Shown here: in pieces, positions 17,390 through 26,091 of the stretch | Position numbering within the stretch: position 1 is the first letter of the stretch | How the letters are laid out: every line of letters begins with the position of its first letter | Assembly (NCBI GenBank): GCA_946480245.1 | Contig: CAMLIZ010000052.1 | Span: 1 to 26,591, forward strand | Reading direction: 5' to 3' | DNA from: an uncultured Pseudomonadota bacterium | GTDB taxonomy: Bacteria; Pseudomonadota; Gammaproteobacteria; Burkholderiales; Burkholderiaceae | DNA length: 26,591 nt | Notes under the pieces: generated by a model | What the model was told of the DNA's origin: nothing | Database searches by the model: none | The model's input: the letters and a program-made list of their open reading frames with translations, nothing else | Position numbers and translations under genes: made by a program

Positions 17390-18130
17390 TCAGAAGTCGC
17401 GGCCCAGTTGATAGGCGCGCTGCAGGTGGGTGCGCCGCCTGGCATCGTCGGCGCCATGGACGGCGTGGAAGTACTCGTGCTCGACCCGCTGGATGCCGGG
17501 GTAGCGCAGCGCGTAGTCGTCGATGAGCACCCGCATCGCCTCCTTCAGCCCGGCGGCGTAAGACGCCTCGTCGAAGATCGTCGTCTGCATGATCAGCGCC
17601 TTCTCGTGCCGCAGCAGCGGGATGCGGCCCGCCACGTCGCCGCGCCAGCCTTGCGGCGACAGCTCGAACGCGAACCCCAGGCTGAACACGCGTTCGATCC
17701 ATCCCTTCAAGATGGCCGGAAAGCCCACGAAGTACACCGGTGCGATGAAGGCAAGCGCGTCCGCCTTGGCCACCTTGGCCTGCTGCGCTGCCACGTCGGG
17801 CGGGGGCCCGAGCGCATGCAGCCGTTGCGCCACCTGCCGGTCGTCGCGGTCGCCGATCCAGCGCTTGACCATCAGCCGCCGCAGCGGGTTGCGCGCGCCC
17901 TCCAGCAGGGATGCCTTCACGCGCATGTGCGCGAGCACGTCGTCGGGCACGCTGTCGTCGATCCAGTCGGGGCCGTCGCGGTCCTGGAACACGGGATCGA
18001 ACCCGATCGCGTACAGGTCGACCACCTCGTGCGCGTGCCCCGCATCGCGGAGCCCTTCGTCGAAGCGTTCGAGCACTGCGTGGCAGAAGGAGCGCGGGTT
18101 GTGGTGGGCGTAGATGGTCAGGACTCTCAT
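17390..18130 (-). CDS. NAD(P)H-dependent oxidoreductase, flavodoxin-fold
   Basis: A 246-residue protein of the Flavodoxin_2 / NAD(P)H quinone oxidoreductase group (MdaB/KefF/YwrO relatives), FMN- or FAD-binding and cytoplasmic. Landmarks are the phosphate-binding start MRVLTIYAHHNPRSFCHAVL, the YAIGFDPVF loop, the ALAFIAPVYFVGFPAILKGWIERVFSLGFAF segment (cofactor and dimer site) and a C-terminal helical part. The start ATG 18130 matches the family N-terminus exactly; an in-frame TTG at 18196 would add 22 residues through a palindrome and is rejected. It heads the tight run oxidoreductase-metallophosphoesterase-CDP-alcohol transferase-CarS-like. Its biochemical link to those lipid genes is not evident; quinone reduction is the family's usual activity. 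Confidence 0.85.
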   Translation of the reverse strand: MRVLTIYAHHNPRSFCHAVLERFDEGLRDAGHAHEVVDLYAIGFDPVFQDRDGPDWIDDSVPDDVLAHMRVKASLLEGARNPLRRLMVKRWIGDRDDRQVAQRLHALGPPPDVAAQQAKVAKADALAFIAPVYFVGFPAILKGWIERVFSLGFAFELSPQGWRGDVAGRIPLLRHEKALIMQTTIFDEASYAAGLKEAMRVLIDDYALRYPGIQRVEHEYFHAVHGADDARRRTHLQRAYQLGRDF

Positions 18131-18182
18131 GGAGCACGCCTGCGTTGCCTGGCCAAGGTAGTGCGCGGCGTCGGCGCGGGTC

Positions 18183-18196
18183 TTGCGCTTGCGCAA
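18183..18196. promoter_or_regulatory. Inverted repeat TTGCGC-N2-GCGCAA, copy 1
   Basis: A perfect 6-2-6 inverted repeat (TTGCGC TT GCGCAA; flanking C/G extend it to 7-2-7) in the 147-bp gap upstream of the oxidoreductase gene, about 53 nt before its ATG. It shares both arms with the repeat at 18861-18874. A T-N11-A core inside a dyad is typical of LysR-type binding sites, but other regulators are possible. A second palindrome, GGCCGATCGGCC, is at 18214-18225. No clear -35/-10 is visible. Confidence 0.45.
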
Positions 18197-18277
18197 GCGG
18201 CGCAGGCCCGTCAGGCCGATCGGCCGGTGTGAAGGCGCCCGGTTCGCGCGCGCGCACGCGCCACGCTCAGCGGCAGC

Positions 18278-18823
18278 TCACTGCAACGGCACCGACCATT
18301 GAATGGCCACCTGCCCGCGCCCGACGCTCACGGCGACCGGCGCCCGGTCCACCAGCAGCCAGCTCGAGGTTGCCGCAAGCGCGGCCGAGCCGGCCACGTC
18401 GGACCAGCGGTGCCGCTGGCTCTGCACGCGGGTGTAGCCCACGTAGGTGGCCAGCACGTACAGCGGCAGCGCCGCCTCGGCGCCGTGCCGCCGGTGAACA
18501 TAGGTGGCCGCGGCGAAGGCGCGCGCGGCATGCCCAGAGGGGAACGACTGGTCGTTGGTGCGATCGGGCCGCTCCACGTGAGTGGTGCGCTTGAGCACCT
18601 CGGCCGCCGCCACGGTGGTGACGAACGACAACCCGAACTGCCTCGACCCTTCGCGATCGCCACGCCACATTTCCGACGCCAGCACGCCGGCGGGCAGCAG
18701 GTAGCTCAAGGCATCGCCGGTGCGGCGCTCGGCATCGCTGCCGGCCGATGCCGACACGGCCGCGCCCGCGAGCAGCAGCACGCAGGCGGTCTTGCGCATC
18801 GGACGCGGCAGCAGAGTTGGCAT
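18278..18823 (-). CDS. PAP2-superfamily phosphatase with signal peptide
   Basis: A 181-residue phosphatidic-acid-phosphatase-type (PAP2) protein. The three-part catalytic site is complete: K79-x5-R85-P86 (KRTTHVERPD), P95-S-G-H98 (SFPSGHAA) and R132-x5-H138-x3-D142 (TRVQSQRHRWSD). The start of the mature chain follows a cleavable signal-like segment (RKTACVLLLAGAAVSASAG), and the active site would face the periplasm. Typical substrates are lipid phosphates, undecaprenyl pyrophosphate or periplasmic phosphomonoesters. I give ATG 18823; ATG 18799 would give a neater signal peptide and is a real alternative. It is followed by 147 nt before the oxidoreductase gene. It is smaller and less hydrophobic than PgpB, so it may be a soluble or lightly anchored acid-phosphatase-like enzyme. 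Confidence 0.86.
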   Translation of the reverse strand: MPTLLPRPMRKTACVLLLAGAAVSASAGSDAERRTGDALSYLLPAGVLASEMWRGDREGSRQFGLSFVTTVAAAEVLKRTTHVERPDRTNDQSFPSGHAARAFAAATYVHRRHGAEAALPLYVLATYVGYTRVQSQRHRWSDVAGSAALAATSSWLLVDRAPVAVSVGRGQVAIQWSVPLQ

Positions 18824-18860
18824 GGCACGAACGATTCTGCGGCGCAGCGCACTCGCGCGA

Positions 18861-18874
18861 TTGCGCTGGCGCAA
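18861..18874. promoter_or_regulatory. Inverted repeat TTGCGC-N2-GCGCAA, copy 2
   Basis: A perfect 6-2-6 inverted repeat (TTGCGC TG GCGCAA), 37 nt upstream of the PAP2 start codon. The arms are identical to those of the repeat at 18183-18196, and both lie in the leader of a minus-strand gene of the same group. A shared operator is therefore the simplest reading. No convincing core promoter is visible around it. Confidence 0.45.
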
Positions 18875-18882
18875 GTCGAGCC

Positions 18883-18898
18883 GCCCCGGTTAGGGGGC
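18883..18898 (-). terminator. Possible hairpin after the isomerase gene
   Basis: GCCCC (18883-18887), 6-nt loop, GGGGC (18894-18898): a 5-bp GC stem 11 nt after the stop of the isomerase gene read on the minus strand. There is no T-run, so termination is only a suggestion; the position between two co-directional genes fits. Confidence 0.3.
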
Positions 18899-18909
18899 AT
18901 CGCAAGCGC

Positions 18910-19554
18910 TCACCCCCCGCGCACCACCCCCGGCGTCGCCTTCGCCACACCCGCCCAGTGCTCCGGCTCGAACCACGCATCGCCCTGCAGGCAGGCGGCC
19001 ACCATCTCCAGCGCGTCCACGCCCCAGAACAGCCGGCCGCCGACATCGATCGTCGGCACGCCGAACAGGCCCTTGGCGATCGCCTCGTCGCTGCTGGCGC
19101 GCAAGGTGTGCTTCACGGCGTCGCTCGCCGGATCCTGTGCGCGCGGCAGCGCGGCTTCGAGCGCCTGCAGCCGTTGTGGCTCGTTGGGGTCGGCGCCACC
19201 GGTCCACACGTGGCGGAACACGGTTTCCACCGCGTGCCGGTTCGGCAGCGCGCCGGGCGCTGCGCTGGCCACCAGCAGGCGCAGCAGCGCCAGCGGGTTG
19301 AACGGATGCACCGCGGGCAGCTGCAGCGCGATGCCGTGGCGGTGCGCGATCCACGCGATCTGCCGCATCGTCCAGTCGCGCTTGGGGGCGATCTCGGCCG
19401 GGCCCTTCTGGCCCCAGTGCTTGAGCAGGCCGGCGAACAGCACCGGCCGGTAGTTGACGACGTACGAGCAACCCTCCAGCGCTTGCGGCAGGCGCTCGAA
19501 CGCAAGGTACGCATAGGGCGAGATCGGGTCGAACCAGAAGTCGATGGGCGTCAT
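18910..19554 (-). CDS. 2-hydroxychromene-2-carboxylate isomerase family protein
   Basis: A 214-residue member of the DsbA-fold, GST-kappa-like isomerase family. The N-terminal DFWFDPISPYAYLAFERL has the active-site serine (Ser12) in place of a DsbA cysteine; FGVPTIDVGGRLFWGVD near the C-terminus holds the cis-proline and dimer region. NahD, the best-known member, isomerises a naphthalene-pathway intermediate with glutathione, but no other naphthalene genes are present, so the real substrate here is unknown. It is the last gene of a chain with 4-nt overlaps (its ATG lies in the stop of the DUF1289 gene). Confidence 0.88.
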   Translation of the reverse strand: MTPIDFWFDPISPYAYLAFERLPQALEGCSYVVNYRPVLFAGLLKHWGQKGPAEIAPKRDWTMRQIAWIAHRHGIALQLPAVHPFNPLALLRLLVASAAPGALPNRHAVETVFRHVWTGGADPNEPQRLQALEAALPRAQDPASDAVKHTLRASSDEAIAKGLFGVPTIDVGGRLFWGVDALEMVAACLQGDAWFEPEHWAGVAKATPGVVRGG

Positions 19555-19757
19555 CGCGTGTCGTCTCCGCCTCGGTTGAGTTCCATTCGGCGCTGTTCCA
19601 GTTCGTTCCACACGCGCCGCTTGGCGGCTTCGGTCATGGTGCCCCAGGCGGCGATCTCGTCCAGCGTGCGCAGGCAGCCTTCGCACAGCCCGGTGGCGGG
19701 GCTCATGCGGCACACGCTGGTGCAGGGGCTGGGCACCGGTGATTCGCGCTGCGTCAT
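19551..19757 (-). CDS. DUF1289 small Cys-rich protein
   Basis: A 68-residue protein with the DUF1289 cysteine pattern: SPCTSVCRM (C12, C16) and LCEGCLRT (C25, C28), then the conserved EIAAWGTMTEAAKRRVW segment. Four cysteines in CxxxC and CxxC arrangement suggest metal binding; the function of the family is unknown. It overlaps ybaK upstream (ATGA at 19754-19757) and the isomerase gene downstream (ATGA at 19551-19554), so it is translated in step with both. Confidence 0.88.
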   Translation of the reverse strand: MTQRESPVPSPCTSVCRMSPATGLCEGCLRTLDEIAAWGTMTEAAKRRVWNELEQRRMELNRGGDDTR

Positions 19758-20260
19758 GGCGCCACCACGTCGACCACGGGCGCGCCGGTCATGCGCTGCA
19801 ATTGCGCCGGGGTCAACGGGAACACGCCGTTCGGGTGACCCGCGGCAGCCCACACTTCCTCAAAGCGGAACAGCTCGCGGTCGATCAGCGTCACCAGGCT
19901 GCGCCCCTCGGGTGTGGCGTGCGCCAGCGGCGCCACGCCGCCGATCGAGAAGCCGGTGCCCTCCTTCACGAAGGCCGCGTCGGCGCGCTTCAGGGGGCCG
20001 GTGAGCGCGCTCACCTTGTGCTCGTCCACGCGCTTGTCGCCCGAGGTGATCACCAGCACCACGGCATCGTCGGCCGCGCGGCGAAAGATGATGCTCTTGG
20101 CGATCTGGCCCACCTGCAGCCCCAGCGCCTCGGCCGCCTCCTGCGAGGTGCGCGCCGGCACCTCCAACCAGCGCGGCGTGTGCGGGTGGCCTTGCGCCGC
20201 AAGCGCCTGCGCCACGCGCTGAAATCCCTCGGGCCTGCTGTCGTCGACGGCTGCCATCAT
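19754..20260 (-). CDS. ybaK: YbaK/EbsC-family aminoacyl-tRNA deacylase
   Basis: A 168-residue protein of the YbaK/ProX editing-domain family, which hydrolyses mischarged tRNA (for example Cys-tRNA-Pro). The family core is seen as QIAKSIIFR (52-60, with the conserved lysine Lys55), VLVITSGDKRVDEHKV (68-83) and GFSIGGVAPLAH, the loop lining the pocket. The length is normal. The start ATG 20260 lies in an ATGA overlap with the hmgL stop; the next codon is also ATG. Why a tRNA-editing gene is coupled to leucine degradation is unclear; the same family also contains proteins with other substrates, so the exact tRNA specificity is not assigned. Confidence 0.87.
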   Translation of the reverse strand: MMAAVDDSRPEGFQRVAQALAAQGHPHTPRWLEVPARTSQEAAEALGLQVGQIAKSIIFRRAADDAVVLVITSGDKRVDEHKVSALTGPLKRADAAFVKEGTGFSIGGVAPLAHATPEGRSLVTLIDRELFRFEEVWAAAGHPNGVFPLTPAQLQRMTGAPVVDVVAP

Positions 20261-21162
20261 GCAGCCCGCTTGGCCAGCAGCGCGCGCCCGGCGCGCGACA
20301 CCGGCGCCCGGCCCAGCACCTCGGAGATGAAGGCGCCGGCATCGACCAACGCCTCCAGGTCGATGCCGGTGTCGATGCCCAGGCCCTGCAGCAGGAACAC
20401 CACGTCCTCGGTGGCCACGTTGCCGGTGGCGCCCTTGGCATACGGGCAGCCGCCCAGGCCGGCGATGCTGGCGTCGAAGGTGTGGATGCCGAGCTCCAGG
20501 CAAGCGTAGATGTTGGCCAGCGCCTGGCCGTAGGTGTCGTGGAAATGGCCGCTCACCTCCACCAGCGGGTAGTGCTTGAGCGCGCGCTCCATCACCGCCT
20601 GCACGCGCTTGGGCGTGCCCACGCCGATGGTGTCGGCCACGCCGCAGTGGTCCACGCCGATGTCCTTCATCAGCCGCACCACGCGCTCCACCTCGTCCGG
20701 GCTCACCTCGCCCTGGTAGGGGCAACCGAGCGCGCAGGAGATCGCGCCGCGCACCTTCAATCCCGCATCGTGTGCGGCCGCCACCACGGGGCGGAAGCGC
20801 TCCATGCTTTCTTCGATGCTGCAGTTGATGTTGCGCTGGCTGAAGGCCTCGCTGGCCGCGCCGAACACCACCACTTCGTCGGGCTGCGTGGGCAGCGCGG
20901 CCTCCAGGCCCTTCATGTTGGGCACCAGCACGCTGTAGCGCACACCGGGGCGGCGCTCGATGCCCGCCATCACCTCGGCGTTGTCCGCCATTTGCGGCAC
21001 CCACTTGGGGCTGACGAAGCTGGTGACCTCGATCTCCTTCAGCCCCGCGGCCTGCAGGCGGTGCACCAGCTCGATCTTGTGCGCCGCGCCGACCGGCTGC
21101 TTCTCGTTCTGCAGGCCGTCGCGGGGGCCGACATCCACCAGCGTCACTCGGGAAGGGAGCAT
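20257..21162 (-). CDS. hmgL: Hydroxymethylglutaryl-CoA lyase
   Basis: A 301-residue TIM-barrel lyase that splits HMG-CoA into acetoacetate and acetyl-CoA, the last step of leucine degradation (also called mvaB or liuE). The active-site pieces are all present: VGPRDGLQNE (11-20; Arg14, Asp15), the metal histidines in GHFHDTYG (His206, His208) and the signature loop with the catalytic cysteine Cys239 in GLGGCPYAKGATGNVATED. The start ATG 21162 has no strong ribosome site. It is divergent from the small gene at 21296, sharing a 133-bp gap that holds a 5-bp CCCCC/GGGGG hairpin at 21197-21214 and no promoter I can defend. Downstream genes ybaK, DUF1289 and the isomerase are all overlapped by 4 nt. 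Confidence 0.96.
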   Translation of the reverse strand: MLPSRVTLVDVGPRDGLQNEKQPVGAAHKIELVHRLQAAGLKEIEVTSFVSPKWVPQMADNAEVMAGIERRPGVRYSVLVPNMKGLEAALPTQPDEVVVFGAASEAFSQRNINCSIEESMERFRPVVAAAHDAGLKVRGAISCALGCPYQGEVSPDEVERVVRLMKDIGVDHCGVADTIGVGTPKRVQAVMERALKHYPLVEVSGHFHDTYGQALANIYACLELGIHTFDASIAGLGGCPYAKGATGNVATEDVVFLLQGLGIDTGIDLEALVDAGAFISEVLGRAPVSRAGRALLAKRAA

Positions 21163-21585
21163 GGCTTACACAGCCTTTCAATAAATCACGCCGACACCCC
21201 CGGAATGCTGGGGGAAATCAGAGGGTTTAGGGATGGGGCCCTTGGCCGCCCGCTGCAAAATCTACGGCAACCACTACAAAGCTACGAGACCTGGAATGCC
21301 CGCCAACCTGAGCCGCCTGCAGATTGCCGCGCGCATCCATTTTTTCCTGAAGCGCGAGCTGGGCACGGGCATCGACGTGGAGACCATGCTCAAGCGTCCG
21401 AGTTATGCCGGCGAGGTGCTGGCCATGTGCGACAAGGCACGCGGCACCGAGCTGGAAGAGCTGGCGCGGCGCTTCCGCGTGGCCACGGCCGAAGCCGAGC
21501 GGCCCGCGCACAGCCGCGTGCCACAGCCCTGGAGCGCGGACACCTCGGGCTTCGGGCTGTCGCGCCCGTGGACCGGCAGCGACGA

Positions 21586-23586
<2,001 letters not shown>

Positions 23587-23599
23587 CAGGCGGCCCTCT

Positions 23600-24208
23600 T
23601 CAACGTGGCTCGGAACGGATCGGTCGGGATGGCCAGCCGCGCAGCCACAGCGCGCGCACGAAGCGGAACAGGTGCGTGGCCAGCCACAGCATCAGCGCCA
23701 GCGCGAGCAGCAGTGCCATGCCGAACAGCAGCGGGTGCGTCCATGACAGCCACAGCATGGCCGGCACTGCGGCGTCGCCGGTGAGCGACAGCGCGAGGTT
23801 CGAGAACGGCTCGGGCGACGTGTTGACCGCCGCACGCGTGCTGGCCTTGGCCGCATGCGCGGTGGCCGCCAGCGTGCCGCCGAGCAACGCCGCCACGGTG
23901 GCCGCGGTGGCATGGTCCCAGCCGAACACCGACGCGGCCAGCAGCGCACCGGCCGGGATGCGCACCAGCGTGTGCAGCGCGTCCCACACCGAATCGACCC
24001 ACGGGATCTTGTCGGCGAAGAACTCGACGAACACCATGAAGCCGCTGGCGACCAGCACCGGGGTGGTCTGCAGCAGCTGCAGCCCCGGCGGCAGCTGCAC
24101 CCAGCCGAGCGCGCCGGCGAGCCCGGTGAGGAACAGCACCGCATAGAGCCGCAGCCCGCTGGCCCAACCCAGTGCGGCGGCCACGGCGATCAGATGCGGG
24201 GTGTCCAT
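23600..24208 (-). CDS. DUF4126 membrane protein
   Basis: A 202-residue inner-membrane protein with about five or six hydrophobic helices. It has the DUF4126 features GWASGLRLYAVLFLTGL near the N-terminus and VEFFADKIPWVDSVWDALHT (61-80), with small-residue-rich helices after that and a basic C-terminus (WLRGWPSRPIRSEPR). The family has no established function. It stands between liuC (15-nt gap) and mccA (13-nt gap), so it is surely co-transcribed with the methylcrotonyl-CoA pathway; it might serve transport or membrane placement of pathway enzymes, but nothing in the sequence proves that. Confidence 0.85.
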   Translation of the reverse strand: MDTPHLIAVAAALGWASGLRLYAVLFLTGLAGALGWVQLPPGLQLLQTTPVLVASGFMVFVEFFADKIPWVDSVWDALHTLVRIPAGALLAASVFGWDHATAATVAALLGGTLAATAHAAKASTRAAVNTSPEPFSNLALSLTGDAAVPAMLWLSWTHPLLFGMALLLALALMLWLATHLFRFVRALWLRGWPSRPIRSEPR

Positions 24209-24223
24209 GGCGGCGCACGAGCA

Positions 24224-25006
24224 TCAACCGAGCCAGGACGGCGCGCGCTTGTTCAGGAAGGCCTGCACGCCCTCGCGGCCCTCCGCACTGGCGCGCACGT
24301 CGGCAATGCGGCGCGCGGTCTCGGCACGCAGCGTTTCGTCGATCGGCCGGCCGGCGAAATCCTGCACCAGACGCTTGCAGGCCTTCACCGCGGCCGGGCC
24401 GTTGGCACACAGCGCGCCGGTGATCTCGTCGACCTTGGCGTCGAGCGCGTCGGCGGCCACCACCTCGTGCACGAAGCCGATGCGCTGCGCCGTGGCGGCG
24501 TCGAACCGCTCGGCGGTGACGAAGTAGCGCCGGGCCGCCTGCTCGCCCATCGCGCGGATCACGTAAGGGCTGATGGTGGCCGGCAGCAGGCCGAGCCTGG
24601 CCTCGCTCAAGCAGAAGTGGATGCCCTCGGCGGCCACCAGCACGTCGCACACCGCGGCCAGCCCCACGCCGCCTGCGTAGCAGTCGCCGTGGATGCGGCC
24701 CACCACCGGCAGCGGGCAGGTGTAGACGGCCCACAGCATCTCGGCCAGGCGCTGCGCGTCCGCCTGGTTCTGCGCCCAGTCGTAGTCGGCCATGCTGCGC
24801 ATCCACGATAGGTCGGCGCCGGCGCAGAAAGCCTTGCCCTGCGCGCCGAGCACGATCGCGCGCAGCGAGGTGTCGACCGCGAAGCCGGCGAAGGCGTCGC
24901 GCAGCTCGGTGATCACGCTGTCGTTGAACGCGTTGCGCACCTCCGGGCGGTTGAGGAACACACGCGCAACCGCGCCCCGGCGCTCGATCTGGAGGGTGGT
25001 GGTCAT
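24224..25006 (-). CDS. liuC: Methylglutaconyl-CoA hydratase (enoyl-CoA hydratase family)
   Basis: A 260-residue crotonase-fold enzyme, expected to hydrate 3-methylglutaconyl-CoA to HMG-CoA, linking MCC to HmgL. Landmarks are FLNRPEVRNAFND (17-29), the oxyanion-hole loop FCAGADLSWM (60-69), HGDCYAGGVGLAAVCDV (106-122) with the second oxyanion-hole glycines, and FCLSEARLGLLPATISPYVI (131-150) with Glu135. The combination SEARLGLLPATISPYV is what I associate with LiuC/AtuE-type hydratases rather than with general FadB-like ones. It has a good ribosome site (GAGGAA) ahead of ATG 25006. It lies 25 nt after bioB and 15 nt before the DUF4126 gene. Confidence 0.9.
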   Translation of the reverse strand: MTTTLQIERRGAVARVFLNRPEVRNAFNDSVITELRDAFAGFAVDTSLRAIVLGAQGKAFCAGADLSWMRSMADYDWAQNQADAQRLAEMLWAVYTCPLPVVGRIHGDCYAGGVGLAAVCDVLVAAEGIHFCLSEARLGLLPATISPYVIRAMGEQAARRYFVTAERFDAATAQRIGFVHEVVAADALDAKVDEITGALCANGPAAVKACKRLVQDFAGRPIDETLRAETARRIADVRASAEGREGVQAFLNKRAPSWLG

Positions 25007-25031
25007 CGCGGTGTTCCTCGCTTGCGTGGTA

Positions 25032-26039
25032 TCAGGCCTGCGCCTGCAGCCCCAGGCGCTGCATCAGCGCGCGATCGCGCTCGGCCTGCGGGTTCTCGGT
25101 GGTGAGCAGCCGGTCGCCATAGAAGATGGAGTTGGCGCCCGCCAGGAAGCACAGCGCCTGCAGTGCGTCGTCCATTTGCTCGCGCCCGGCCGACAGCCGC
25201 ACCATCGCCTTGGGCATCGTGATGCGCGCCACCGCAATCGTGCGCACGAACTCGAACGGGTCGATCGGCTCGGCGCCTTCCAGCGGCGTGCCGGGCACCT
25301 GCACGAGGTTGTTGATCGGCACCGACTCGGGCTGCGGCTGCAGCGCGGCCAGTTGCGCGATCAGGCCCGCACGATCGGCGCGGCTCTCGCCCATGCCGAC
25401 GATGCCGCCGCAGCACACGTGCAGGCCGGCCTCGCGCACATGCGCCAGCGTGTCCAGCCGCTCGTCGTAGCTGCGGGTGCCGATGATCTCGCCGTAGAAC
25501 TCGGGCGAGGTGTCGAGGTTGTGGTTGTAGTAGTCCAGCCCCGCATCCTTCAGCGCATGCGCCTGCTCCTGCTTGAGCATGCCCAGGGTGACGCAGGTCT
25601 CCAGGCCGAGCGCCTTGACGCCGCTGATCATCGCGGCCACGGCGTCGAGGTCGCGCTCCTTCGGCTCGCGCCAGGCGGCGCCCATGCAGAAGCGCGTGGC
25701 GCCCTGCGCCTTGGCGGCCTCGGCGGCCTGGAGCACCTCGTTCAGCGCCATCAGCTTGCTCGCCTTCAGGCCGGTGTCGTGGTGCGCAGACTGCGGGCAG
25801 TAGCCGCAATCCTCCGGGCAGCCGCCGGTCTTGATCGACAGCAGCGTGGACAGCTGCACCTGGTTGGCCGGGTGGTGCTCGCGATGCACCTGCTGCGCAC
25901 GGAACAGCAGGTCGTTGAACGGCAGCTCGAACAGCGCGAGCACGCGCTCGGGCGTCCATGGCGCATCGGCCGGAAACGGACGCGCCTTGCGCGGCAGCGT
26001 GATCGTGGCTTGTGAGGGCGTGGAGGAACAGGCAGTCAT
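25032..26039 (-). CDS. bioB: Biotin synthase
   Basis: A 335-residue radical SAM enzyme that inserts sulfur into dethiobiotin. The 4Fe-4S cysteines are C74, C78 and C81 ([10 protein letters not shown]); other BioB landmarks are the RFCMGAAWR strand, the [11 protein letters not shown] segment, [23 protein letters not shown] and the 2Fe-2S-region arginine in MVRLSAGRE, ending with [12 protein letters not shown]. The length is normal. ATG 26039 has no obvious ribosome site. The gene sits inside the leucine cluster, 52 nt after mccB and 25 nt before liuC, without the other bio genes (A, D, F). Biotin is the cofactor of MccA encoded three genes downstream, so the link is functional. I found no BioR- or BirA-type palindrome in the 52-nt gap. 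Confidence 0.97.
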   Translation of the reverse strand: MTACSSTPSQATITLPRKARPFPADAPWTPERVLALFELPFNDLLFRAQQVHREHHPANQVQLSTLLSIKTGGCPEDCGYCPQSAHHDTGLKASKLMALNEVLQAAEAAKAQGATRFCMGAAWREPKERDLDAVAAMISGVKALGLETCVTLGMLKQEQAHALKDAGLDYYNHNLDTSPEFYGEIIGTRSYDERLDTLAHVREAGLHVCCGGIVGMGESRADRAGLIAQLAALQPQPESVPINNLVQVPGTPLEGAEPIDPFEFVRTIAVARITMPKAMVRLSAGREQMDDALQALCFLAGANSIFYGDRLLTTENPQAERDRALMQRLGLQAQA

Positions 26040-26091
26040 GGGAAATCAGCAAGTCGACGGAACAGGCGCAAGTGTCGCCGCAGCCCGCGTC

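Noticed and set aside
20199..20211. CTTGCG-C-CGCAAG palindrome as a third copy of the TTGCGC dyad
   Set aside because: Lies inside the ybaK coding region and has 1 nt between shorter arms; probably a coincidence of Ala/Gln/Gly codons.
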